A DNA stretch of 64,000 nucleotides from F1-60-MAGs149 sp037133755 (GTDB lineage Bacteria > Actinomycetota > Thermoleophilia > Gaiellales > F1-60-MAGs149). The first letter of the stretch is position 1. Each line of letters opens with the position of its first letter. A program made the position numbers and the translations under genes. The stretch lies in contig JBAXNN010000012.1 of the NCBI GenBank assembly GCA_037133755.1, positions 16,922-80,921 on the forward strand. Direction: 5' to 3'. Below, in pieces: positions 17,505 to 26,707 of this stretch. The notes beneath the pieces are model-generated. The model did no database searches. It was not told where the DNA came from and worked only from the letters and a program-made list of their open reading frames with translations.

Positions 17505-19453
17505 ACCAGCACCTCGGAATCGGCGGCCGACTCCTCGAGCCACGCGCGACGCGGCGCCGGGTTCGAGCCCATCACGAGGTCGACGGTCTTGGCGGCCTCG
17601 GCGGCGTCCTCGATCGAGATCTGCTGCAAGCGGCGGGTGGCCGGGTCGAAGACGGTCTCGCGCAGCTGGTCGGGGTTCATCTCGCCGAGGCCCTTGAAGC
17701 GCGTGACGTGGTCGCCGGTGCGCTTGGTCTTGGCGAGCGTGTCGCGCAGCTCGTCCTCGGTGTGCACGTAGACGGCCGAGCCGTCCTTGAGGGAGATGCG
17801 GAACAGCGGCGGGCGCGCCAGGAAGACACGGCCGCCGGCCAAGAGATCGGGGAAGAGCTCGTGGAACAGCGTGATCAGCAGGTTGGTGATGTGCGCGCCG
17901 TCGGCGTCGGCGTCGGCGGTGATCACGACCTTGCCGTAGCGCAGCTGCTCTTCCTCGAGCGTCGCGACGAGCGTGGAGCCGATCACGTCCTTGCGGCCGC
18001 CGAGCGCCACGAGGATCGAGTCGACCTCGGTGTTGTCGAAGGCCTTGCCGTTCTTGGCGCCGAGCACGTTGAGGATCTTGCCGCGGATCGGCAGGATCGC
18101 CTGCGTCGCGTTGTCGCGCGCCTGCTTGGCACTACCGCCGGCGGAGTCGCCCTCGACGATGAAGATCTCACGCTCGATGTTCGGGATCGAGGGGTTGTCG
18201 ATCGTGTCGGCGAGCTTGCCCGGCAGGTTCGAGTCGCTCATGATCGACGTCGCCGCGTTGCGGAGCTTCTTCGAGATCTTGGCCTTGGCAAGACGCACGT
18301 CGCGCGCCAGCACGACACGGTCGAGCACCTTCTTGGCGTCGTCGGCGTTCTTCTTGTCGGCCAGCCACTCGGCCAGCGCCTGCCCGGTGAACGCGGCCAC
18401 GCTGGTCTGCGCCTCTTGGTTGTTGAGGCGCCCCTTCGTCTGCCCCTCGAACTGCGGATCCTCGAGCATCACGGAGATCGCGGCGGTCAGACCGTCGGCG
18501 ACGTCCTTGGCGTCGAGCGACTCACCCTTGTCCTTCTTCAGTCGGCCCGCGTCGTAGGCGGCCTGGTTGAGCACGCGCGTGAGGGCGCGGCGCAGGCCAG
18601 AGACGTGTGCGCCGCCATCGACGGTGTTGACGACGTTGCAGAAGGAGAAGACGCGATCGTCGGCGCCCATCGTCCACTGCAGGGCGATCTCGATCGGGAT
18701 CCCGCCCGACTCGCCGCTCAGCGAGATGATCGTGGGGTGTGCGACGTCGCGGCTCTCGTTGAGCTCGTGCACGTAGTCGGCCAGGCCGTTGTCGCTCTTG
18801 TACGTGTGCTCCGCGCCGTCGGGCGTGCGCAGGGTGAACGACAGGCCGCGGACGAGGAACGACTTCTCGCGCAGGCGCTGCTGCACCGTGGTGTTCGAGA
18901 GGTGCGCGTTCTTGTCGAAGATCGTGCGGTCGGGCGTGAACTTCACGGTGGTGCCGGTGCCCTCGCCCTTCTCGAGCGCGCGGACGTCCTTGACCGGGCC
19001 GTCGGGAATGCCGCGCTGGTAGCGCTGGCTCCACAGGCGCTTGTCGCGCCGCACCTCGACTTCGAGCCATTCCGACAGCGCGTTCGTCACGGATGCGCCG
19101 ACGCCGTGCAGGCCACCCGACACCTTGTAGCCACCATCGCCGAACTTGCCGCCGGCATGGAGCTTCGTGAAGACGAGCTCGAGTGCGGAGACCTTCTGCT
19201 CGGGGTGGATATCGACCGGGATGCCACGGCCGTCGTCGGTGATCGTGATCACTTCGCCGTCGTCGATCTGGACGACGATGTTCGAGCAGCGGCCAGCCAG
19301 CGCCTCGTCGACGGCGTTGTCGACGACCTCCCAGATCAGGTGGTGCAGGGCGCGGCTGTTGGTGCCGCCGATGTACATGCCCGGCCGTACGCGCACGGGC
19401 TCGAGGCCCTCGAGCACGCGGATATCGGCAGCGCTGTAGCGGTCCTTGGCCAT
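17501..19453 (-). CDS. gyrB: Type IIA DNA topoisomerase subunit B (GyrB/ParE)
   Basis: The 650-residue ATPase subunit partners the downstream gene. The GHKL ATPase has catalytic Glu42 (WEVVDNAVDE), TDDGRGIPVD at about 72-81 and GGLHGVGASVTNAL at about 113-126. The TOPRIM part carries EGDSAGG (434-440) and DADADGAHI (514-522), and the C-terminus ends with the usual RFKGLGEMNPDQL. The length is that of actinobacterial GyrB without the enterobacterial insert. The ATG (MAKDRYSAADIRVLEGLEPV) was chosen by family alignment; TAGCCT ends 8 nt before it, so it may be leaderless. A longer in-frame start lies in the fumarase promoter region and was rejected. GyrB and ParE cannot be told apart with certainty here. 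Confidence 0.92.
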   Translation of the reverse strand: MAKDRYSAADIRVLEGLEPVRVRPGMYIGGTNSRALHHLIWEVVDNAVDEALAGRCSNIVVQIDDGEVITITDDGRGIPVDIHPEQKVSALELVFTKLHAGGKFGDGGYKVSGGLHGVGASVTNALSEWLEVEVRRDKRLWSQRYQRGIPDGPVKDVRALEKGEGTGTTVKFTPDRTIFDKNAHLSNTTVQQRLREKSFLVRGLSFTLRTPDGAEHTYKSDNGLADYVHELNESRDVAHPTIISLSGESGGIPIEIALQWTMGADDRVFSFCNVVNTVDGGAHVSGLRRALTRVLNQAAYDAGRLKKDKGESLDAKDVADGLTAAISVMLEDPQFEGQTKGRLNNQEAQTSVAAFTGQALAEWLADKKNADDAKKVLDRVVLARDVRLAKAKISKKLRNAATSIMSDSNLPGKLADTIDNPSIPNIEREIFIVEGDSAGGSAKQARDNATQAILPIRGKILNVLGAKNGKAFDNTEVDSILVALGGRKDVIGSTLVATLEEEQLRYGKVVITADADADGAHITNLLITLFHELFPDLLAGGRVFLARPPLFRISLKDGSAVYVHTEDELRDTLAKTKRTGDHVTRFKGLGEMNPDQLRETVFDPATRRLQQISIEDAAEAAKTVDLVMGSNPAPRRAWLEESAADSEVLV

Positions 19454-19461
19454 CCGACCGC

Positions 19462-19467
19462 AGGCTA
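19462..19467 (-). promoter_or_regulatory. -10 box of gyrB-type gene
   Basis: TAGCCT on the minus strand ends 8 nt before the ATG. No Shine-Dalgarno sequence is seen, so a leaderless or very short leader is likely. Confidence 0.4.
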
Positions 19468-19628
19468 GCCGCTGGGGTTCCGGGTCCCCGTCTCTGTCTG
19501 CGTCGCCGGAGGCCACGCCGTCACACACGTGCACGCCGAACGGCGTAGGCTGTTCTCCAGGAGTTTGCGAATCTGTTCGCGATCGCCTTCTCACCCTCAC
19601 CGTCCACGCTCAACGGAGACTCTCGACC

Positions 19629-21134
19629 ATGGCCGAACGCGCACCGAAGATCCTCAACCTACCGATCGGCCTGAAGGCCCGGGGCGAGCGCCGCGAGTTC
19701 GACAGCCTCGGCACCGTGATGGTCCCCGCGGATCGCTACTGGGGCGCGCAGACGCAGCGCAGCCTGATCCACTTCAACATCGGCAACGACCGCATGCCGC
19801 ACGAGGTCTACCACGCGTACGGCTACGTGAAGAAGGCGGCGGCGATCGTCAATACGCGTCACGGTCGCCTGCCGGCGTGGAAGGGCAAGCTGATCGAGCG
19901 CGTCTGCGACGAGGTCATCACGGGCAAACTCGACGAGGACTTCCCGCTGTACGTCTGGCAGACGGGCTCGGGCACGCAGTCGAACATGAACGTCAACGAG
20001 GTCGTCTCGAACCGCTGCATCCAGCTGGTCGGCGGCAAGCTCGGCTCGCAAGAGCCGATCCACCCGAACGACCACGTCAACATGGGCCAGTCGTCGAATG
20101 ACACGTTCCCGACCGCCATGCACATCGCCGCGTACACGATGGCGACGGAGAAGACGATCCCCGCGATGAAGCGCCTGCAGAAGGCACTTGATCGCAAGTC
20201 TCGCCAGTGGAACTCGGTCGTCAAGATCGGCCGCACGCACCTCGAGGACGCCACGCCGCTGACAGTTGGGCAGGAGTGGTCGGGCTATGCCGCCGCGCTT
20301 GAGGATGCCATCCACGAGGTCGAGCACGCGACCAGCGGTCTGCTGCGCCTCGCGATGGGCGGCACCGCGGTCGGCACGGGGCTCAACTCGCCGGTGGGCT
20401 TCGGCGACGAGGTCGCGGCGACGATCGCGAAGCTGACCGGCTACCCATTCAAGACTGCCGACAACAAGTTCGCGGCGCAGGGCACACTCGACCGCATGGT
20501 CCGCGCCCACGCGGGGCTCAAGACGGCGTCGGTGACGCTGTTCAAGATCGCCAACGACATGCGCTGGCTCGGCTCGGGCCCGCGCACGGGTCTGATGGAG
20601 CTCGTGCTGCCGTCGAACGAGCCGGGCTCGTCGATCATGCCCGGCAAGGTCAACCCGACGCAGGCCGAGGCGATGCTGATGGTCTGCATTCAGGTGATGT
20701 CGTCTGACGTCGCCGTGCAGATGGGTGGCGCTGAGGGCAACTTCGAGCTGAATGCGTTCCGCCCGATCCTGATCAACAACTACCTGCACTCGGCACTGAT
20801 CCTCGCCGACATGTGCGATCACTTCCGCGAGTTCATGATCGAGGGCGCACAGCTGAACAAGCCCAAGATCAAGGAGAACATCGACAAGTCCGTGATGATG
20901 GTCACGGCGCTGTCGCCGATCATCGGCTACGACCAGGCGTCGGTGATTTCGCACTACGCGATCGACAACAACCTCACGCTGCGCGAGGCGGCGCTCAAGA
21001 ACGGCGTCACCGAAGAGCTGTACGACCGCGTCGTCGTGCCGATCAACATGACGCACCCCGACGGTGCGGCGCCTAAGGCGGCCCGCAAGCCGCGCGCGAA
21101 GGCGCCGGCCAAGAAGGGCAAGAAGTCGTCGTGA
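19629..21134 (+). CDS. fumC: Class II fumarate hydratase
   Basis: Fumarase converts fumarate to malate in the TCA cycle. The 501-residue protein has the three conserved regions of the fumarase/aspartase superfamily: TGSGTQSNMNVNEV at about 117-130, HPNDHVNMGQSSND at about 145-158, and the signature loop GSSIMPGKVNPTQ at about 332-344. The ATG follows GGAGA by about 10 nt. Behind the normal C-terminus is a tail of about 20 residues rich in lysine, alanine and proline (PKAARKPRAKAPAKKGKKSS), which fumarases normally lack; it resembles nucleic-acid-binding histone-H1-like tails. The stop overlaps the aquaporin GTG, so the two are coupled. The first codons of a longer reading frame upstream are promoter sequence. 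Confidence 0.95.
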   Translation: MAERAPKILNLPIGLKARGERREFDSLGTVMVPADRYWGAQTQRSLIHFNIGNDRMPHEVYHAYGYVKKAAAIVNTRHGRLPAWKGKLIERVCDEVITGKLDEDFPLYVWQTGSGTQSNMNVNEVVSNRCIQLVGGKLGSQEPIHPNDHVNMGQSSNDTFPTAMHIAAYTMATEKTIPAMKRLQKALDRKSRQWNSVVKIGRTHLEDATPLTVGQEWSGYAAALEDAIHEVEHATSGLLRLAMGGTAVGTGLNSPVGFGDEVAATIAKLTGYPFKTADNKFAAQGTLDRMVRAHAGLKTASVTLFKIANDMRWLGSGPRTGLMELVLPSNEPGSSIMPGKVNPTQAEAMLMVCIQVMSSDVAVQMGGAEGNFELNAFRPILINNYLHSALILADMCDHFREFMIEGAQLNKPKIKENIDKSVMMVTALSPIIGYDQASVISHYAIDNNLTLREAALKNGVTEELYDRVVVPINMTHPDGAAPKAARKPRAKAPAKKGKKSS

Positions 21135-21928
21135 GCGCAGCTCCAACGGGCCGAGACGCGCTGATCTCCGAGGTCGGCACGAAGCACTACTACGCGTCGT
21201 GGACGTCGAACGAGCACCGCAAGCGGCGGCTGATCGCCGAGTTCATCGGGATGTTCGGACTCACGTTCATCCTCTCGGGTGGGGCGGCGATGATCGTCAA
21301 GTACGGCGGCGGTGACCCTTCGCCGTATTCGGTTGCGCTGATTCTGTCGGCGTTCTCGGCGCTGTGGCTGATGGTCGCGATCATCTTCCTCGGCGACATC
21401 TCCGCGCACTTCAACCCGGCAATGACGTTTGCGTTCGCCCTGCGCGGTGACATGGGCTGGACGATGGCGGTGGCGTACTGGGTCGTGCAGTGCGTCGCCG
21501 CGATCGCAGGCTCGCTGCTGGCCCGCTGGTTCTTCGGGCCGCTGGGCAATCTCGCGGCAACGCGACCGCCGGACGGCAAGGACCTGCAGGCGGTGGCCTT
21601 CGAGGCGCTCATCACCTTCGGGCTCGTCTTGATGGTGCTCGGGATCGCCAACGGGCCGAAGCTGAGCGGGCCATTTGTCCCGTTTGCGGTGGCTGGCTAC
21701 ATCATGGCCTGGGGCTCGATGGGCGGTCCGTTCGAGGGCGCGGCAATGAACCCCGCCCGTGCGCTCGGCCCGGATGTGGCGCTCGGCGACCTCGCGACGT
21801 GGTGGATCTACCTCGTCGGCCCGATGGCCGGTGCGGCAATCGCCGTTGTCGTGGCCCGAGTGCTGCGTGGCCCGGCGAAGTCGCAAGAGGCCATGGCGGC
21901 GATGGGTAATCCCGACGCGGCTGAGTGA
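21131..21928 (+). CDS. Aquaporin/glycerol facilitator (MIP family)
   Basis: This is a 265-residue channel of the MIP family in the cytoplasmic membrane, passing water or small neutral solutes. Both pore NPA motifs are present: HFNPAMTF at about 95 and AAMNPARALGP at about 206, with six membrane helices around them. It starts at GTG overlapping the fumarase stop (GTGA). The N-terminal 30 residues are hydrophilic. Which solute passes cannot be told without a model of the selectivity filter. A strong hairpin follows the gene. Confidence 0.92.
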   Translation: MSAAPTGRDALISEVGTKHYYASWTSNEHRKRRLIAEFIGMFGLTFILSGGAAMIVKYGGGDPSPYSVALILSAFSALWLMVAIIFLGDISAHFNPAMTFAFALRGDMGWTMAVAYWVVQCVAAIAGSLLARWFFGPLGNLAATRPPDGKDLQAVAFEALITFGLVLMVLGIANGPKLSGPFVPFAVAGYIMAWGSMGGPFEGAAMNPARALGPDVALGDLATWWIYLVGPMAGAAIAVVVARVLRGPAKSQEAMAAMGNPDAAE

Positions 21929-21936
21929 CGCATGAC

Positions 21937-21966
21937 CTCCGGTGCCCGCCTCGGCGGGCACCGGAG
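21937..21966 (+). terminator. Terminator-like hairpin behind aquaporin
   Basis: CTCCGGTGCCCGCC and its exact reverse complement form a 14-bp stem with a 2-nt spacer just after the aquaporin stop. No T-run follows. It separates fumC-aquaporin from lgt. Confidence 0.6.
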
Positions 21967-21980
21967 CCGTCAGCACCGGG

Positions 21981-21986
21981 TACCCT
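21981..21986 (+). promoter_or_regulatory. -10 box of lgt (leaderless)
   Basis: TACCCT ends 7 nt before the lgt ATG. Confidence 0.5.
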
Positions 21987-21993
21987 GCGCCCA

Positions 21994-22806
21994 ATGCTCC
22001 TTGCCTCGATACCCGCCTCGCCCGGCCCGTTCATCTTCCAGGTCGGCACGTTCGGCCTGCGCTGGTACGGCTTTCTGATTGCCGTCGGCATTGCGCTGGC
22101 GATCTGGCTGGCACGGCGCGAGTTTCGTCGCCGCGGACTGGATCCGGAGCACGTCTACACGATCGCGTTCTGGGCCGTACCCGCGGGCATCATCGGCGCG
22201 CGGCTGTACCACGTGGCGACGGATTGGCACCTGTTTAGCGACGATCCGTTGCGGATCATCCAGATCCAGCAGGGCGGGCTCGGCCTGCCCGGTGTGATCG
22301 CCGGCGGTGCGCTCGGCGCGTACATTGGGGCACGGCGCTGCGGTCTGTCGTTCGGTACCGTCGCCGACTGCATCGCACCCGGGCTGATCCTCGCGCAGGC
22401 CCTCGGCCGCTGGGGCAACTACTTCAACCAGGAGCTGTTCGGCGGCCCGTCGACGCTGCCGTGGGCGGTGCAGATTGACCCGGCGTTTCGGCCGGCAGCC
22501 TACGCCGACGTCTCGACCTTCGTGCCGACGTTCCTCTACGAGTCGCTGTGGAACTTCGGCGTCTTCGCCGTCCTGCTCGCAGTCATCATCCCGCGCCTCT
22601 GGAATCGGGTGCGACCGGGCACGATCTTCGCGTTCTATCTGTTTCTCTACGGCACTGGTCGGCTCTGGATCGAGACGCTGCGGATCGATCCCGCGCAGGT
22701 GTTCTTTGGCGTGCGCCTCAACGATTGGGTCTTCGGCGCCGTCGTACTCGGCGCACTGGTCTATCTGATCGTGTCGCTCAGGCGTCGGACACCGACGCCC
22801 GCTTAG
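21994..22806 (+). CDS. lgt: Prolipoprotein diacylglyceryl transferase
   Basis: Lgt moves diacylglycerol from phosphatidylglycerol to the lipobox cysteine of prolipoproteins. The 270-residue protein has about seven membrane helices and the family signature GRWGNYFNQELFGGPS at about 137-152, with the invariant Asn and Glu. The N-terminal FGLRWYGFLIAVGI and the Arg in AGIIGARLYHV are also typical. It would process the three lipoproteins and the ABC binding protein of this window. The ATG is supported by a -10 box 7 nt upstream; the frame extends further but into the hairpin region. It overlaps the converging MFS gene by 29 nt. Confidence 0.95.
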   Translation: MLLASIPASPGPFIFQVGTFGLRWYGFLIAVGIALAIWLARREFRRRGLDPEHVYTIAFWAVPAGIIGARLYHVATDWHLFSDDPLRIIQIQQGGLGLPGVIAGGALGAYIGARRCGLSFGTVADCIAPGLILAQALGRWGNYFNQELFGGPSTLPWAVQIDPAFRPAAYADVSTFVPTFLYESLWNFGVFAVLLAVIIPRLWNRVRPGTIFAFYLFLYGTGRLWIETLRIDPAQVFFGVRLNDWVFGAVVLGALVYLIVSLRRRTPTPA

Positions 22807-24181
22807 CGGCAGACGCGAACGGGATTGCTGCGAGCGCGAGCAGCGCCGACAGGACGAGACCGGCGGTGTAGGCGCCGTCGGCGAAGTGGCTCGCACCCTC
22901 GAGGGCGTTGCCCGGATCGGCACCGCCACCGGCCAGCGACCAGCCAAGCGCCGCGGCGATACCGAGCAGGGCGATCGACATCAGCGTGCCGAAGCGCGCG
23001 GCGGCGAGGTTGATCGCCGACTGCATGCCCTCGTCGCCGGCAGGCGCGAGCTGCAGCACCGCGTGGGTGACGGGACCGGCCATGCAGGCCATCCCGAGTC
23101 CGAGCAGCATCTCGGACGGAATCGCCACCCAGACGCGGCCGTCCGCCAGGAAGTACGCGGGGATGACGCTCAGCGCCGTCAGCAGCGGGCCGAGCCGCAG
23201 CATCAGCCGCATGTGATCGCCGGCCGCGAAGGCCGTCAGGCGCCGCGACGTGAGCATGATCATCAGGCTCATCGGCAGCAGCAGGAAGCCCGTGGTGATC
23301 GGCCCGTAGCCGAGTGCGGACTGCAGGCGGATCGAGATCAGCAGGCCCATCGTCAAGGGGGTCGACCACGCAAGAATGGTGAAGACGTGCACGCGGTTCA
23401 TCAGCCGGTCGCGCACGGCGCGTGGCGGGATCATCGGCTCGGGGAACATGCGCTCGTGCTGGATGAACACCAGCAGCACGACGACGCCGGCGATGAGGAG
23501 CCCGAGCACGAGCGGGTCGAGGATGCCGCGCGACGGCCACTCGATCAGGCCAGCGGTCAGGAGCCCGATCGCGACTGCGATGATGCCGCCGCCGACGAGG
23601 TCGATCCGGCGGTTCGTGCGCTCGGAGACCACGATGCCGCGGGCGAACCAGACGGCCACGATCAGCGCGGGGATCACCACGAGGAATGCCCAGCGCCAGC
23701 CGAAGAGCCCACCGATCAGTCCGCCAAATGCCGGTGCGATCGACGACGACAGACTCGTGCCGGTCACCCACAGGCCGATCGCGCGCGCCTGACGCTCGGG
23801 GGCGATCGAGGTGCGCAGGATCGCGATGGAGGCGGGGGTGAGGAGCGCCGCGGCGAGGCCCTGGAGCGCGCGGGCGCCGATCAGGAAGCCGGCGCTCGGT
23901 GCGAGCCCCACGAGCAGCGTGGCGATGATGAACGCGACGAGCCCGATCTGCAGCATCCGCTTGTGGCCCCAGACGTCGCCCATCACGCCGGCGGGCAGCA
24001 CGAACGCGGTCATCGTGATCAGGTAGGCATTGACGATCCACTGCTCCTGCGCGAGCGACGTGTGGAGGTCGTTGCGGATGTCGGGCAGGACGACGTTCAC
24101 GACCGAGATGTCGATGAAGATCGCGCCCGTCGCGAGGATGCACGCGAACAGCGTCTTGCGTTCAACGAATCCGCGGAGCAT
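22778..24181 (-). CDS. MFS efflux transporter, DHA2 (EmrB/QacA) type
   Basis: The 467-residue protein fits the 14-helix DHA2 drug:H+ antiporter group. Evidence is the first helix with FIDISVVNVVLPDIRNDL, the loop motif GVMGDVWGHKRML (a form of GxxxDRxGRR) and motif C-like ATLLVGLAPSAGFLIGARALQGLAAAL. It is probably a drug or metabolite exporter. The ATG follows a TAGGGT box by 6 nt, so it is likely leaderless. Its 3' end overlaps lgt on the other strand. No regulator gene is adjacent. Confidence 0.9.
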   Translation of the reverse strand: MLRGFVERKTLFACILATGAIFIDISVVNVVLPDIRNDLHTSLAQEQWIVNAYLITMTAFVLPAGVMGDVWGHKRMLQIGLVAFIIATLLVGLAPSAGFLIGARALQGLAAALLTPASIAILRTSIAPERQARAIGLWVTGTSLSSSIAPAFGGLIGGLFGWRWAFLVVIPALIVAVWFARGIVVSERTNRRIDLVGGGIIAVAIGLLTAGLIEWPSRGILDPLVLGLLIAGVVVLLVFIQHERMFPEPMIPPRAVRDRLMNRVHVFTILAWSTPLTMGLLISIRLQSALGYGPITTGFLLLPMSLMIMLTSRRLTAFAAGDHMRLMLRLGPLLTALSVIPAYFLADGRVWVAIPSEMLLGLGMACMAGPVTHAVLQLAPAGDEGMQSAINLAAARFGTLMSIALLGIAAALGWSLAGGGADPGNALEGASHFADGAYTAGLVLSALLALAAIPFASAAKRASVSDA

Positions 24182-24187
24182 GTCGGC

Positions 24188-24193
24188 ACCCTA
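24188..24193 (-). promoter_or_regulatory. -10 box of MFS gene (leaderless)
   Basis: TAGGGT on the minus strand, 6 nt before the ATG. Confidence 0.45.
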
Positions 24194-24213
24194 CCGCGCC
24201 CGGTGGAGTCGCG

Positions 24214-25176
24214 TCAGCCGCGGCAGGCGGCGTGCAGCTGCACGCGCACCCCGACGGGCGCACGGGCACCCAGTCGGGTCTCGATGTGCTGGCCGCCGCC
24301 GGCAGTCTGCACCAGCCGCGAGTCGATCGCCCGGCGCTCGGCCACCGTGAGGCGCGAGCGATTCGGTACGTACACTGCATGCTCGAGGTCACCGACGCGT
24401 TCCGTTCCTGAGGGACAGCGCAGCCAGTGGCGAGCGGTACCGTGGGGGACGCGGCGATCACCGGTAGTGCGCTGCTGCGTGGCCCGCTTGCGTGCGGCTG
24501 GCGCGGGGACGCAGCCGACCGACGGTGTCATCGAAGCGGGGCTCCACCAGCTCCAGCCGCCTGTGAAGGCGACTTGCCACGTACTGCTGGCGTACGGGCT
24601 CCACGCGGGATCCGGCACGTTCCCCGAAGCGCTGGTCGGAGCGCTCGCCGGTACGCCTGCTGTGAATGCAACCGTCGTCGAGATTTCGAATGAGCCGGTT
24701 CCCTGTTCTCCGGTGGTGGATGTCGTTCCCTGCACGGCGACGTTGTCGCTCATGGCATTGAGCATCGGTTCACCGGCGTAAGCCGGACCGAACGCGTTGT
24801 AGAACGTAGGAGCTGCACCACTCGTGCCGGGCACGAGGGCGCCTCCGGACGGTGACGACGTCACCACGGTTGGTGCTGCCGGAACGGTGACGCCGACACC
24901 GGGCACGTACGAGTCGGTCAGCGAGGGTATCGGGAGGGAGGCCGTGAGCAACCCGGGCTGGGTGGACACAGCGACGCGCGCCGGAACGAGCCCGCTCGGA
25001 CACTGGACGTCGTACGTTGTTGGTTGTCCATTGACCACGACGGACAGCGGCGTTGTTGGTGCGACCGTGCAGCCGGCGATTCCGCTGCAGACATCGTTTT
25101 GCGCGTCGGCAGCGCCTGCCGTCAAGCCAAGTGCAAGCAGGGCGGCAATCATTGTGATCAGGCGCGACGACGGCAT
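24214..25176 (-). CDS. Secreted protein, unknown function
   Basis: The 320-residue product has a Sec signal peptide (MPSSRLITMIAALLALGLTA, cleavage predicted after AGAADA). I do not recognise the mature protein. It has six cysteines, and the string CPSG occurs twice (YDVQCPSGLVPARVAV and HWLRCPSGTERVGDL), each soon after a GC.V.P segment (GCTVAPTTP; GCVPAPAAR), which suggests two related modules. The middle is rich in Ser, Thr, Gly and Pro. ATG was chosen as the start of the signal peptide; a GTG one codon upstream is also possible. A longer frame reads back through the diverging amine oxidase gene and is a shadow. It diverges from that gene over 76 bp. Confidence 0.7.
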   Translation of the reverse strand: MPSSRLITMIAALLALGLTAGAADAQNDVCSGIAGCTVAPTTPLSVVVNGQPTTYDVQCPSGLVPARVAVSTQPGLLTASLPIPSLTDSYVPGVGVTVPAAPTVVTSSPSGGALVPGTSGAAPTFYNAFGPAYAGEPMLNAMSDNVAVQGTTSTTGEQGTGSFEISTTVAFTAGVPASAPTSASGNVPDPAWSPYASSTWQVAFTGGWSWWSPASMTPSVGCVPAPAARKRATQQRTTGDRRVPHGTARHWLRCPSGTERVGDLEHAVYVPNRSRLTVAERRAIDSRLVQTAGGGQHIETRLGARAPVGVRVQLHAACRG

Positions 25177-25240
25177 CACGATGCCCTGAGCGTACCCCAA
25201 TCGATCGACGTGCAGGAGTGACCTGCCAGGATCACGCGGG

Positions 25241-25246
25241 TACGAT
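25241..25246 (+). promoter_or_regulatory. -10 box of amine oxidase (leaderless)
   Basis: TACGAT ends 6 nt before the ATG. Confidence 0.5.
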
Positions 25247-25252
25247 CCGCAT

Positions 25253-26707
25253 ATGGATGATCGCGACGTCGTCATCATCGGGGCCGGCATCGCCGGACTG
25301 ACCGCCGCGAAGCAGCTGCGCGACCTCGATCCGCTCGTGCTCGAGGCGTCGGATCGCGTGGGCGGCCGCATCTGGTCGCAGCGGCGCGGCGATCTCGCGG
25401 TATCGGTCGGCGCGCACATGTTCCCGCCGCCGGCTTCGACCGTCGGTCGCCTGGTCACGGAGTACGGCCTCGACGTTCTGCCGATTCCCGGCTCGATGCT
25501 CAACGTCGCGTTGCGCGGCGAGCTCATCAGCGATATCCGGCCCGAGCTGATGCCGTTCAAGCTGCCGCTGTCGGTGCGCGGCCGTGTCTCCTTCGCGCGC
25601 GCGGGTCTGAAGGTCAAGCGCATCGGCGACGAGTACATGAAGCTCGCGGTGCCGCGGCCCGGTGAGAGCGCGGCCGACGTGCGCATGCGCCTGCTCCAGT
25701 ACGGCGGCGACCGCTCGTTTGCCGATTTCCTCGGTCCGCTGCACCCTGAGGCCGCTGAGATCTACCGCGCACTTTGCAATCGCACGATCGCCGAGCCCGA
25801 TCAGATCTCCGAGGGCTCGATGGCGGCACTGTTTGGCCACGTCTGGGACTCGGGCGACCTCGGGCGCAACATGCGTGGCGGCTCGGGTCTCCTCACCGAC
25901 GCGCTGGGTGCCGACCTCGCCGACCACATTCGCCTGCAGAGTCGAGCCACGAACCTCGCCTTTGACGGTGCCGGTGTGACCGTGGCCTACGCGGGGCCCG
26001 GTGGGGCGGGGGAGGTGCGTGCACGGGCCGCAATCGTTGCCGTGCCGGCGCCCGACCTTGCACCGTTTATGGCCGACGCGATGACGCCCGGCTTCGCCTC
26101 GGCCGTCGATCGCATCCGCTTCGGTCCGCACATCGTCACGAGTATCCGCACGGACGAGACCGAGCCGATGCCGTGGGATGACATCTACTCGATCCTCACG
26201 CCTGATCTTGGCTTCACGATGTTCTTCAACCATGCCAACGCGCTCAACGGCACGGGGGCCCCGAAGCAGGGCAGCGTGCTGATGGTCTACACCGGGGCCG
26301 ATCGTGGCCGCGCGCTGCTGGGCAAGACCAACGACGAGATCCAGCAGCACCACTTGGCGAGCCTCGACCGGCTCTTCCCCGAGTTGCGTCGCCACATCGT
26401 GGAGCTGTGGACGCTGCCCTGGGAGCACGCGGGTCCGTACGGCGCGCCCGGCCGCTGGCGTGCGCAGGAGACGCTCGAGCACGGGCTCGGCGGTCGTGTG
26501 TTCATGGCCGGTGACTGGGTGAGCGACTTCGTCTCAATGGAGACCGCAGCGCTGACGGCCGTTGACGCGGCGACTGGGGTCCGGGCGCTGATCGAGCGCG
26601 GTGGCCCGCGCACCCCCAAGGCCAAGCCGAACGCGACAAAGCGCGACCCTGAGGCCGCCAAGCGGGTTCAGTCGTTCTTCGGCGACGCGTCGTCGCGCGA
26701 GGGCTGA
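25253..26707 (+). CDS. FAD-dependent amine oxidase/PPOX-like oxidoreductase
   Basis: The 484-residue enzyme belongs to the flavin-containing amine oxidoreductase superfamily. The Rossmann dinucleotide motif is at residues 7-20 (VVIIGAGIAGLTAA), followed by the ribose-binding LEASDRVGGRIW. Near the C-terminus, GRVFMAGDWVSDFVSMETA is the FAD-binding motif of the family. The substrate (amine, carotenoid-type polyene, or protoporphyrinogen) cannot be set from sequence alone; no haem or carotenoid gene is near. The C-terminal 25 residues are charged. Its last 40 bp overlap the converging Nei-like gene. Confidence 0.87.
   Translation: MDDRDVVIIGAGIAGLTAAKQLRDLDPLVLEASDRVGGRIWSQRRGDLAVSVGAHMFPPPASTVGRLVTEYGLDVLPIPGSMLNVALRGELISDIRPELMPFKLPLSVRGRVSFARAGLKVKRIGDEYMKLAVPRPGESAADVRMRLLQYGGDRSFADFLGPLHPEAAEIYRALCNRTIAEPDQISEGSMAALFGHVWDSGDLGRNMRGGSGLLTDALGADLADHIRLQSRATNLAFDGAGVTVAYAGPGGAGEVRARAAIVAVPAPDLAPFMADAMTPGFASAVDRIRFGPHIVTSIRTDETEPMPWDDIYSILTPDLGFTMFFNHANALNGTGAPKQGSVLMVYTGADRGRALLGKTNDEIQQHHLASLDRLFPELRRHIVELWTLPWEHAGPYGAPGRWRAQETLEHGLGGRVFMAGDWVSDFVSMETAALTAVDAATGVRALIERGGPRTPKAKPNATKRDPEAAKRVQSFFGDASSREG

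Noticed and set aside
14832..19453. Replication origin next to gyrB/gyrA
   Set aside because: No dnaA, dnaN or recF and no DnaA-box cluster was seen in the gap upstream; the pair here is not origin-linked as far as the window shows.
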